DNA from: Ectocarpus siliculosus
Lineage: Eukaryota; Sar; Phaeophyceae; Ectocarpales; Ectocarpaceae
Assembly (NCBI GenBank): GCA_000310025.1
Contig: FN649726.1
Coordinates: 2,513,961 to 2,577,960, forward strand
Direction: 5' to 3'
DNA: 64,000 bases
Shown: piece after piece, positions 37,801-48,755 of the stretch
How the letters are laid out: the number at the start of each line of letters is the position of its first letter
How positions within the stretch are numbered: the first letter of the stretch is position 1
Notes under the pieces: generated by a model
The model's database searches: none
What the model was told of the DNA's origin: nothing
The model's input: only the letters and a program-made list of their open reading frames with translations
Program-made: the position numbers and the translations under genes

Positions 37801-38925
37801 TGAATTGTTTGGGGGGCAGTCGATCTGCACGCGGGCGCAGTGAGCACGTCGCTACGGACCCTCCTTGCCAGAATTGAGATCCTGCGGAGATTCCTGGAGG
37901 AGACCAAGAAGGGTGAGACTCAAATCATACTTGTTGTTTTTTCCCCTCAAATGCACGACCATGCCCCAATGGTTGTCTCGTCGTATGCATAGAAAAATGT
38001 TCCTGGTTACGAAGGCCAAGGGTTTCAGATGTTGTTGTACAACGAAAAATTCACGACGCTCTTTGGGGTTTTCGGCAGCGCCAGGCTTGCGGCTCGCTTC
38101 TTGGGCTCGGAGGATGCACTCAGCAGGCGTTAATGTTATTCTGCCACGCACTTTCCTGGTACCCGTGTGAGATGCACGATTACCGTCGTGTGAACGTTGT
38201 GCTCACAAAGGCACCGCTGGGTCTTCCGTGTTGTCACAAACGCGCGTTTTGACGTGGCTTCCGCGAACCTTGCAGGCAACATCTCCGTAGACTACCCCCT
38301 GCTGCGACAAATCTCAAGCATCTGCAACCAGCTCCCGACAATGGACGGAGCACAGTTCTCCGAGGAGTTCATGCGGGTGAGTGCTTGTGTGTCAACGCTT
38401 CACGTTTCCAACGATAGCTGGTGTAAAAGTCTTGGACGTTTCTCAATATTTCTGATGAACCCGTCCGTGTATACCCGCCCGCACTTAACCGAGTAAAAAA
38501 AAATCGGGCGCACGTCATAATTTGTCAGCCTTGCGTTGCAGGCTCTATGCGCAAGTTGTTCGCAGGTTCGGACCGGGAGCAGCAGGCATTCTGCCAACCC
38601 AAAATGTTGCATGTATGAAGCCGGTCGTTCACTTGACCAAAAGGCAGACAGGCTGGGCGTTCGGCGCGTCACCGCAGCAGAGAGAACAATGTGGAGGCCT
38701 GGACACTGCGATGCACGTAACTCTTTTGTTTTCCTGCATGATTGCAGTGAGTGCCTCACCAAATCGACCTCCTTTTTGTCGGGACCGCCGTTGACTTCCG
38801 CTTTGCAGGAATTCAACGACTCGCTTTCAGTCGCGTACCTGGCGTCGGTGCAGAAGAGCGCTGGCTCCATGAATGACCTTGCGGACAAGTTCATGACAGC
38901 GTTTGGGCACCGACGACCTATTTGA
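34894..38925 (+). CDS. CSN6: COP9 signalosome subunit 6, 318 aa
   Basis: Eight exons in phase: 34894-35013, 35827-36037, 36404-36492, 37090-37239, 37540-37615, 37820-37912, 38276-38376 and 38809-38925. After a 35-residue Glu/Lys/Ala-rich leader comes the MPN domain: MLHPLTVITISDHHTR, VIGLLFGSQNGRDVSI, YEILGWYTVGTEVTELD, SPLFLLMNP, ELPVLIHESE. The JAMM metal-binding HxH motif is absent, as expected for CSN6, which is structural; CSN5 is the deneddylase. The C-terminal helical region (EQISVEHVAKA, LLARIEILRRFLEET, DYPLLRQISSICNQLP, FMTAF) matches the CSN6 tail that enters the helical bundle. The intron after 37239 appears to use a GC donor. Length is close to the ~320 aa usual for the family. 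Confidence 0.93.
35629..35754. repeat. Two tandem 63-bp copies in CSN6 intron 1
   Basis: A 63-bp unit beginning GACAAATGTCCAGTAGAGTG is present twice head-to-tail (starts at 35629 and 35692). The copies differ by about one base. Confidence 0.9.
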
Positions 38926-39708
38926 TGCTCGTGCTCGTCGTAGGGGTGTTGTACGTTAGTAGCTGCCCTGCGTTGGGAACGAAGCTTGTTAGTTGCATGG
39001 CTTTCCACTTTCCACCGATAGAAAGAATTGAAGGTTCATCCGACTCGCTGTGGTTATTTTCTAGAGGAAGTGGTGTGCTAGCCTCTCGTTCCGTCCGCAA
39101 GGAAATCTCTGTGGGATATGAAGTATGCATACACGTGCTTCTCTGAACATGCAGCAAGGATTCCTCCCTCCGTCGAAGGTGGTACTGCTGCACCATATGG
39201 GCAGGTATTTTGCGAAAAGGGCCATCGCGAAAACATTTATTTCTCCACGACCGAGCGCGTATGTATCGCCGGCTGCTTTCCCGGCCGATCGCGGATGTTG
39301 CTGTCGTAACGCGCCTCTCTTCTTCAGTGCTGTTGATTGCCCAGGCTTTGGCAGGGCATCGACGTCTTTATCGCTCCTTCGGGATTTGATCCGCTCCCAC
39401 TCGACGTTGTTTTTGTTCCGTCCCATCTATATTCTGGACGCCCTCCCCTAACCCTAATAATCTTCGTCGTCTATCGATAGCGATGTGCACCTACAAATTT
39501 ATCCCCTGCTGGAGGCAAGAGTGGAGACACGACAATTCCAGCAACGTAAAACTGACTGGACCCTCCTCGGTTCCTCGCGATTGGCGCGCCGCGGCGCCGG
39601 CCACAAGATTGTTGAAGAGTCCGCCCACCTCCCCCCCATCATTCGCTTTTTGGGGGGGGGGGGACACGCAGCTGGGATGGAAGGATTATTAAGCACGGGA
39701 AGGAGAGC
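38926..39708. other. Intergenic region CSN6 to SMT
   Basis: This is a same-strand spacer that should hold the CSN6 3' UTR and the SMT promoter. No coding exon was recognised. A two-unit CCCTAA string near 39447-39458 is too short to mean anything, and a G run precedes the SMT start near 39651. Confidence 0.4.
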
Positions 39709-42700
39709 ATGATGCGGCGGATTTGCGGCTATTTGCAGCAGTATTCAGCTACGGCTGGCTACGCTCAGCTCTGTCCTGTGCCTGAAACCGTACTTAAGGC
39801 TTCTGCTTTTGGTGTTGCTGTAGTCATGGCCACCACTCTCGCCCTCTGTGTAGTGAGTAGTGCTGTGCTGTACGCACAACTGAAGGATAAACCGCTGGAC
39901 TCGGTCTTGGAATCACCGCTTGATCAACCTCCGTTGGTGTTGGCGAATGCCGCACTCACCCTGGCATGCTCGACGCTGGTTGTCCTGAAGGTAAGAGGCA
40001 CAGCCGAACATACTCTGCAGCGGGTATTGATCGAGCACATTACGCGCTTTTCTGAAGCTTTTCCCACTATGCATGTAGTTGGTGTTCTCTCAACCTGCAC
40101 ACCTCTGCAAAGGTGCGAATGGCTTGCAACAAAAAGTTGGATCGGTCATTATTCCGTTGACGAGAGCCGGCGGCATCTCAACGACGAGAACAACACGCCA
40201 CTAGCAGCTAGAGCAGCTACTGAGCTGTCCCAGGTTCACCGCCTGTATCCTTCGTTTTTGGTGTGTTATGCCCCTCCTTGTCTGGTGTTCCGCACTCTCT
40301 CCCTGCTCTCGCACAACCCAGCACGAGGTGAGCTTTAAATATTGATTTTTGATTTTTGAAAATATCGGGGATTCCGATCCGGAACACATTGCTTGCTTGG
40401 GGAACACACACCCAGCTTTGTCATGTTGTCTGGAAGTCCCTCGTCTGTCGTCTCGTGTCCTCTCTGCCGAGAAAGGATTCATAGAAGGTGGTTTGTGTGG
40501 GACCTATATAAGGTGATCAAATCTAAGATGCATGAATAAACTGTTGAGCAATTGTCGTGGGGGATAACTCCAGCGGGAATTCTATTGTTTGGTGATGCTA
40601 CATGTACACAAGTACGAGACGCATGCCTTTGCCCTCCCGCGGCCTGTAGATCATTTTCCGCGGCCTGCCTTCGCCTTTTGCAAGCACAAGTTCCGGGTGC
40701 TTGCCCCACCAGATTAAACACAGGCTATACCTCCTTGAACTCTTTCCAGGTGTTGGTCTTGATATCCTGTAGGAAAAAATCAGAGGACCCAGCAGTATCC
40801 GTCCTACGTAGTCGGGACATACTCTCCTGGGTGTGTCTTGAAGTTCTTACAGGGTGGTGGTGGTTCATCGTACGTTGCGCTCATCACTGATTTACACGAC
40901 CGCACCACCGGTGTATTTTTTACAGCAGTGTCACGCGTGCCCTCATGACTTACTGTTATCCGTACACATAGTAGTATTCACGCAGGTTTCGGTGGCACTT
41001 TTCCAAGCGAGCGAGATGAGGGTGTCGAGGGGAAGCAACGTGGGGCACTATGACGCACCAAACACACCAACTCTGTTGTTGACAAGTTTTTTTTTTTTCA
41101 AGTTATGGTAGGAAACAGCGTAGTCGCTGTACGAGTGTGGGTTGCGAAGTAAACAAGAATCCCCATCTCTGATGCTAGGTGTGGAAGAGGAGAGAGAGTG
41201 AGGGAGTAGAGGGTGATGACGGCTCGTTAAACAGCAGCACCTGTCTGCCCAGAAGAAAGGCCTTTCCCTTTGTGCACGTAGGGACAGCGTACGCCCACAC
41301 CTTGGGGCGGTTCGGTAACAACGTGTGATGTGCCATGTGTCCCGTCAGGCCACAACTCTTTGTACAGACGTAGACAGTGGTGTGAAGACGTTCCTTGTAC
41401 CTGTCACTTCGTCGGCGAATATCGAGACATTGCTCAACGCAAAAGCGTGTTGTAAACCTTCCTCTCGCCATCCCCTCCGCGCATCGCTTGGCCTGGCCTC
41501 GCCTTGCCTTCCCCTCTCTCTCCGGGATGGTGTATTGACTGCTTGTACAACACGGTAGGTTTTCTGCCGGCTGGTGTACGCCACGGACCCGCTTGAGGTC
41601 ACTTGGACTTTCATCCGCGGATTTTTTGGACAGGAGAAGGGAAGGGGCATCAAGGTAGACAGCTGGATCACGGAGTACAACCGACTGCACGACGACAACG
41701 AATCGAGGTAAGGAGAGGCACTCCAAAAGTGGAGTTCGTTCGCTGGTCACTACCGTATCTGCCGCAGGAACAGCAGTTCTTATAAATCGAAGACCATCGC
41801 AAAATCTAGCCCTCACACCAGCGAGCCTTTCACAGCACAGTCCTCAGGTGTTTGTTAGCAGCGTCCACGGGGAGAAGCAGTTGCTAACCGGAGAGAAGGG
41901 GGAAGGGGGATAGTTTCCTTGGATGCTTGATTCGTGAGGAAATTACTCTTAGGTGGAGGGACTGGTTGTTGCTTTTGTCCACGTTGCCATCGGCTTTGCA
42001 TGTATTGAAATCTGGGGATGACTTCAGGCGAAGTGGCTTGTTATGGTATTTGGACCCTTGGACTAAGATACCATCTGGGCGAGTATATATTTTTGCAACA
42101 TCCCGACCACCTGCCCAGATTTCTGGTTACCTGCCCAATGTCGGAGTACAGGAATCTGGGCAGGTGATCGGGGTATTGCTAAAAGATATGGTATCTTAGT
42201 CCAAGGGTCCAAGTACCATAACAGAAGGATGACGCGCTGGGAGGAATCTACCTGACGATTTTCGGTCACTTTTTACACAGAGAAACGAATAGCCAAGCGC
42301 GTAGTGATGCGACACCGCAGAAGCACGATAGCCTTCCTGATAGCGCTGGCGTGAGTTTCAGCACCCCGACACTTTTCTTTTGATGTTGCCCTACCCCACC
42401 GACTGCCGGTGTATTTCCTGGCACTAGTGCTATTTTTGATGCGACCAATGCGATTTGATGCGACCAACGAAATACTTCAGCGTCGAAGAGCGAGAAGGGA
42501 GCTACGCCAAGCTGGTAAACGCGTACTACGAGCTTGCTACTCTGTTCTATGAATGGGGCTGGGGAAGCTCGTTCCACTTTGCGAGCAGGTGGCGCAACGA
42601 GAGCTTCCAGGACTCCATCAAGGTGAGGAGCGAGGGGTGTGAAGGGAAAGACGAGAGGGTGAGGTGAGGGAGGCGTGACGATGGTCAGTGACCGTGGCCG

Positions 42701-45700
42701 GCGTCCGCTTGTCTTGGATGGCGTTTGTGTTGAGTTGCGATGAGGGAGACTCCACAGTGGTAGCTGCCGTAGAGGCGATAGCAGCCGCCGCTGTAGTTGA
42801 TACATCGGTAGCGCACCATGTAAAGATGATGCCTATACATTGTAGTGTGGTCGACTAATTGCTCCTTGTTCCTTGTTTGAATTGTTCTACCCTTGGCGAC
42901 ATGTCCATCAGCCCCTTGTCGAAAGGATGCCGTGTTTGTTGTAGTGTGACTCGTTGATGTGGTTGGAATCATAGCCATGGTGAAGGCGGTGGGAGCTCGG
43001 TTGTGTTTGGGTGTGTGTTTGGCGGTCGTTTAATGGCAAGGCCGGCGAATGTACGCGTGCGGTCGCCGGCGTGAAGACTGCTTGGGTTCATAATGGTACA
43101 AGTACAATTGGTACCGTTATCGCGCGGGATGTTGGTGCGTCACCAATTTGTTTCGGTTTTCGCTCTTTACAGAACCGTACACCCGCCCTACTGCTGTCGT
43201 GCATCTGTAGCCAATCTTCTTCCGTCCGACACTAAACATCTAAACATGGATCGTTTTGACCGGCCTGTTCAGCGACACGAGTACTACCTGGGCGGTCGGC
43301 TGGGTGTCAGCCGCGGCGCTAAGGTCCTGGACTGCGGCTGCGGCATCGGTGGGCCGTACCGCAACATCGCTCAGTTCACAGGCGCGGACATTACTGGAAT
43401 TACTATCAACGAGTACCAGGTGCGGGCATTAAGGATATGCACAAGAGAAACGCGCCATACACGAAGAATGTGCTCATTACGCATGTATGGGTATTCCATC
43501 CGACCCATTGTGTACCCGCCTGAACCAGCACACGTTGTTTACACATTGACCTTCGTGGCGCCGCATGGTAACATCTCGAGCTGATGGATAGATGTTGACG
43601 AATACACTCGATACATTTCATATCAAGCATCATGCGCCTTGCTCTTGTCAGGTCTTCGCCTTGGTACGAATGGGATTAGTCGAAGGACAGCATCGCCATC
43701 CTTCTTGCGCCTGCCACACTCGCTACACCTGTCTGTGAACGAGCAATTGCATGTGTCGTTTTTCTCCTTGCTTCGGTTTGCTTACCTGCGGGACACGGCA
43801 GGTGAAGAGAGGAAACGAGGTGAACAAGAATATGGGCGTCGACCAACAGTGCCGATCTATTCAGGTGACTTTCTCTCTCCTTTGTTCTTCCTCCCTCTTG
43901 CTGCTTAGCGGAGCTGAGAGCATGCCGTACCGCTGATCTCGTCCATGTTTGAAGGCTACTGCAATTACCTTTGGTCCGCATAACCTTTATGTCTACGGTG
44001 TGGTAGGCCGCTGTTGTTTGAGGGTGCACAAGAGCGTCTTGAGATGTGTCTTGAGATATGTGGTGCTGGACTCCACGCATTGTTCTGCGAAAGCTGGGTG
44101 CGTTCGCGAATAAGCACTTGCTTCCTCCCCTGTCGTCTCTTGTCCCCTCCTGGTTTACAGGGGGATTTCATGAAGTTGCCGTTCGAGGATAACTCTTTCG
44201 ATGGTGTTTACGCTATCGAAGCCACCTGCCACGCGCCGCAGAGGTACGCACGACGTTTGCTTCACACGAGTGATTCCCTGTACACGGCAATTTGCTACAC
44301 ACGACGGACTCGTTGGTCGTTCTGCCATGGTTTTGAATATTTCTTCCGCATGATGGATTGGATCAGGGCTGGGCACATCCGGTAGTGGCTCCGATGTACT
44401 GTACGTGTCTTGCATCCAAGCAACCAAGTCCCGACCTATATGAATGTGTACAAGAAGATGGAGAGGAGCCGACTTCCGAATGAGCGTGACTGGGTTGTTG
44501 GGGTGTCTTCGGGCTGAGTACCAAACTCTCCCGAATCACCACAACGTAGATACAGTAGCGAATCAAACACGCGCAGGCGAATCGTCCCGTCAGAACCATC
44601 ACTGATTCTAACTTGACCAGAAATGAACTGGACTGACGCGACGCAGAGAGGGCGTGTACAGCGAGATCTACCGCGTGCTCAAGCCGGGATGCGTGTTCGC
44701 GTGTTACGAGTGGTGCCTCACGGACAAGTTTGACGCCAGCAACGACAAGCACCGGTTGATCAAGAAGCAGATCGAGGTGACGAAGGAAGACCGACCGGCA
44801 GCGGACCGTTCTACTTGGATCTTCGCATTGCCTTGTGCTCGGAGCAAGTTTGGTCTTGCTCAAGCTGTGATGTCCGGGCCAATACTGGTGTAGCAAGGCA
44901 TCGCCCGATGCCACCTCTTGGCAGCGGTGGATGACGTCGTGTGCGTATGTCTCGTGGTATCAAACAAAAAGGCCGGGGTGAACATCTGATTTTTCTGACA
45001 CAACTGCTGTGTTTTCGTGCTCTCTGTCTTACCTCGCTCCCCCTCCCTTTCGATCGATCGTTTGTCACGTGCCTTGGGGTAAACGTTGTGGTACACTCGG
45101 CTCCATGCATATCCTGTCCCTCGTATCTATGTAACAGGAGGGGGACGGGCTTCCTGACATGATCACCCCTCCGGAGGTCGACTCAGCCCTCAAGGCGTCG
45201 GGCTTCGAGATCCTGGAGACAAGGGACGCCGCGCTCGACCCTAACCCGGGAGGAATCCCGTGGTACCAGCCCCTCACGCCTAGCTGGAACGTCTTCACGC
45301 AAAGGTTTCAGTTCAACTGGCTAGGGATGCGGCTGACGAAAGCGGCCCTGTACGTGATGGAGATGGTGAGAGCTGATTTGTGGGCGTGAATATTCGGCAG
45401 AATGGGTGTTGCTGTTGGTGCCCTTTTCCCCCCTTGAGGAAGTTGGTCGACCTGTGCGTTGTAGGAACGACTTTTCCACCTTCTTTGCGGTTGGATAAGA
45501 TAGGCGTGACCTAGCCTGCATCCAGAGTGTCCCACATCAGTGTCGCGTGCATGCTTCTGGCGGGAGACTTTTGAGGTTCTGAACCCGTCCCTTGTCCCCC
45601 CCCCGTCCCCTCCGATGCCACACGCGCTGCATATCGAAAGTTTTATCTTGCACCGGCGGGAACGAACAAAGTGCAGGCCATGCTGCAGGCCGGGGGCATG

Positions 45701-45772
45701 GGCTGCGCGCAGGGCGGCCTCACCGGGACCTTCACACCAATGTACCTTGCGGTCTGTCGCAAACCTCTGTAG
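39709..45772 (+). CDS. SMT: Sterol 24-C-methyltransferase, 451 aa
   Basis: Nine exons in phase: 39709-39990, 41559-41707, 42481-42622, 43273-43419, 43802-43864, 44161-44243, 44647-44776, 45138-45365 and 45641-45772. Exon 1 encodes two hydrophobic segments ([20 protein letters not shown] and [16 protein letters not shown]), giving an ER membrane anchor. The catalytic part shows the sterol-binding box [15 protein letters not shown] motif [66 protein letters not shown], and the end [18 protein letters not shown]. It transfers methyl from SAM to C24 of the sterol side chain, a step needed for fucosterol-type C29 sterols if the organism is a brown alga. SMT1 versus SMT2 class cannot be told by eye. 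Weakest points: the link between exons 1 and 2 and the last acceptor (purine-rich). Confidence 0.9.
42041..42221. mobile_element. MITE-like foldback element in SMT intron 2
   Basis: This 181-bp element has 34-bp terminal inverted repeats starting TTATGGTATTTGGACCCTTG at the left. The right end is its reverse complement with one mismatch. The arms continue inward: CCCGACCACCTGCCCAGATT near 42102 is matched by the reverse complement of AATCTGGGCAGGTGATCGGG near 42150. Almost the whole element can therefore fold into one hairpin. It has no coding capacity. A target-site duplication could not be fixed. Confidence 0.75.
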
Positions 45773-48755
45773 GCTTGAACATGTTGATGTTTGATGCGTA
45801 CCAGTTGCCGACTGCCTTCATTGTTTTGGCGTTGTTTGCTTTTAACATGCGGAGGAAGGGTGGTGCGATGCGGGTTGTCAACATTCGATTTGCGGAGGAG
45901 AGCTTGGCGCCGCCCGAACGAAAGAGAAAGCTGTTTCTGCGTGGTAATGCCGCGCAATGCTGCAGATACATTGCTTTTGGGCGGGCGGCCCTTGTTTCAT
46001 GGTGTGCCGTGTCGCAGCCGTAGTGTGAACGAAAAAGTGTGAGCGCCAATTAGGGAGTGAGTGCCGTGCTGGGGCTCTCAAGTGAATCAGGTTCACCGCA
46101 ATCTCGGAAGGTGCTCGGTGTCGTGTAGGTGTCAGGCCTTGGGTAGCCCCGGTCTGAGTCACAAGCACATTGATGCAAGTACTCGTATTTAGTGGCTGCG
46201 CTTCTTGTGTTTTGTTTTTGAAAGCGGCTTCACGACCCGGAGCCAAATCCAGTGATGCACCTGATTGTGTAGCGCACAGTCTGTAGCTCTAGTTCTCGGG
46301 AGCGGCACGGACCAAAGCGGTTGGGCTCCTACCAGCCTCTCGTGTCCTGTTCTTCAGGCGTGTGAGTTTGATGTTTTTATTCTTCCATTTCTTCCAAGCG
46401 CAAGTGGGATAAACCAAGACGTGAAAACACGCTACAAAATATGCTCCAAGCAGGGTCCCTTACAGGACGGGTGCCTGTAATGCTCCGCCCTCTCGCTCAC
46501 CAGCGTCGCGCTTGATTGTTCATCGCGGGCGGTAGTTGAAGAGTCGAAACTGATCCCTCTAGATGCGGAGGGGCGACAAACAAAACGCAGCTTGTGAAAA
46601 GAGTACAAAAATCGGGAACAGATTCCGCGCAAGAAAGAACGATCAACTCCGCACCAGGACCAACCTTTGTAGGAATTCGCCCCCCCCCCCCCCCCAAAAA
46701 ACCAAAAAAACTTTTCCCCAAAAGGAAATTTGTTGCGTTTTCAAAAAAAACCGGGTAAAATACAAAATTTTGGAAAATTTTGGGACCTTTTTGCGGGCGG
46801 AGGGACGCCCACAGGACAAACTCTCTCCCCCCCCCCCCGCCCTGGAAAAATAATATGGGGCCCGCCCCCACAAAAAAAAAAAAAATCCCCACAACCCCCG
46901 GGAAAAAAAAAAAATGGTCTCCCGGGCAAAAACCCAAACCCCCCGGGCACNNNNNNNNNNNNNNNNNNNNNNNNNNNNNNNNNNNNNNNNNNNNNNNNNN
47001 NNNNNNNNNNNNNNNNNNNNNNNNNNNNNNNNNNNNNNNNNNNNNNNNNNACAAAAATGGGGAACAGTTTCCGCCCAAGAAAGAACGATCAACTCCCCCC
47101 CGGGCCCACCCTTTGTGGGAATTCCCCCCCCCCCCCCCCCAGACAATCAGAAAAACCTTTCCCACAAATGCAAGTATGTTGCGTTTCGAAACAAACCGTG
47201 CTAAAGTACAAATTATTGCAAATTATTGGTACGTTTTGACGGCAGTAGGCACGCACACAGCACAAGCTCTCTCGCCACCCTCGCGCCTTGACAAATTAGT
47301 ATGTGCTCAGCCGCTACAAACAGATAGAATATCCACACAACCTCGGGCAAAAAAGAAACATGCTCTCCTGAGCAAATACACAAGCACGCAGGCAACGAGT
47401 AATATAAGAAGCAGGAGACGGTAACAAAGACTTCAGCGCGGTTAAGCTAGCGGGCTGCACCGTTCCCGCTGCCAACTGCTTCACTGTGTGTAAAAAGGAG
47501 GGAGGAAGCGAGGACTCGCATAAAAAGGGAAGATAAGGATACTACATAAACGGGGTCCTCGGCATTTTAAATTAGAACATAGCTCGGGAAATGTAAAACA
47601 GAAGCCTCCAAAAAATATACCATTGCTGCTGTTCGCGAGATCTGCACCCCCCCTCCTCACCCAAACGTCTTGTTTTCAACCAAAATAACCAGCCATGTAC
47701 AACATTCACAAGATCGATACAGCAGTCCTTGCATGTCTACGTTTTCTGTTTTCAACTAACACGCTGCCGCTGCCGCGGCAACTGGCAGATGGCTACATGC
47801 TCCCCAAACCCTACTTGAGCTGCAAAATTCAATCTCACACATACATGAAGCTGTGATGACGCAAACCTAACAATTAACAGGACGCAGCAGTGCATGGGCT
47901 GCTGCCCTCTCCTGTGTCTCCTTTTGTGTGACGGGCTGGCCGTTTGACTTAAAAAAAATCTACTTGGAGGCACTGTAGTTGTGAAGAGAGGGATGGGCAA
48001 TGCCCAAGAAATACGAGTACACGAGAAACGCCTTGACTTGACGGCAAGCAAAACGAAACTAAAACCATCAACAACTGTAGGACAACGACTGTATCACAAC
48101 ACAAATCCAGCCTATAGTTGAGACACAGCAGCATCGGCGTTGTATTCAAACAGCCATCAAAGCCATCAAGACGAAAATCCAAAGATCCGACGCAGACAAG
48201 GAAGAACCACCAACAACTCTATCTCGTCTCGAGAACCAGTTCCAACGAAGCTCAACAAGAGGCAGATTTCACTCTCCCTGGACAGCAATCGAAAAACGAT
48301 CCAAAATATCAGTTTAGGTGGATCACGGGGTAAAACTTGGGAACATTGGGACATAACCCAACACACGACACTACGGGATATGCTTTAAAACGAAGAGCCT
48401 GCCCACCCCACGGTAACGTATGCATACTACCAACAAAACGAATGAAAAAAGAACAGTTCCGATAAAAACCAACGACACCCTCCTACCCAGCACCAAGATG
48501 GCGGAAATGCGACACGTGTACACCACAAAAACCAGAGAAGGCGGGACACTCCAGCCGACACGCCACTTTAGAAAACACCACAGACACGAATCAATGTCCG
48601 CGACGGGAAAGAGGAGCGGCTCTGGACGAGCGGGCGCTCCAAATCAACGAGCCAACAGGATCGGCACGGCACAGGGCGCAGAATCTCCTCTGCCGCTGTG
48701 GTTGTCCCGATTTTTCGCCCATTCTTTCCGAAGCCCAAGGGCCAAAGCCGTCCAC
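45773..48755. other. Convergent intergenic region with assembly duplication
   Basis: About 3 kb lie between the convergent ends of SMT and the repeat protein. No exon with coding character was found. 46604-46950 is a low-quality repeat of 47051-47398 on the other side of the 100-N gap. The remainder (47400-48755) shows nothing recognisable. Confidence 0.5.
46951..47050. other. Assembly gap (100 N)
   Basis: Placeholder gap of 100 N. Its left flank (46604-46950) is a homopolymer-inflated copy of its right flank (47051-47398), so the flanking contigs overlap. Confidence 0.97.

Noticed and set aside
39447-39458. CCCTAA telomere-like repeats
   Set aside because: Only about two units are present, in the middle of a gene-rich region.
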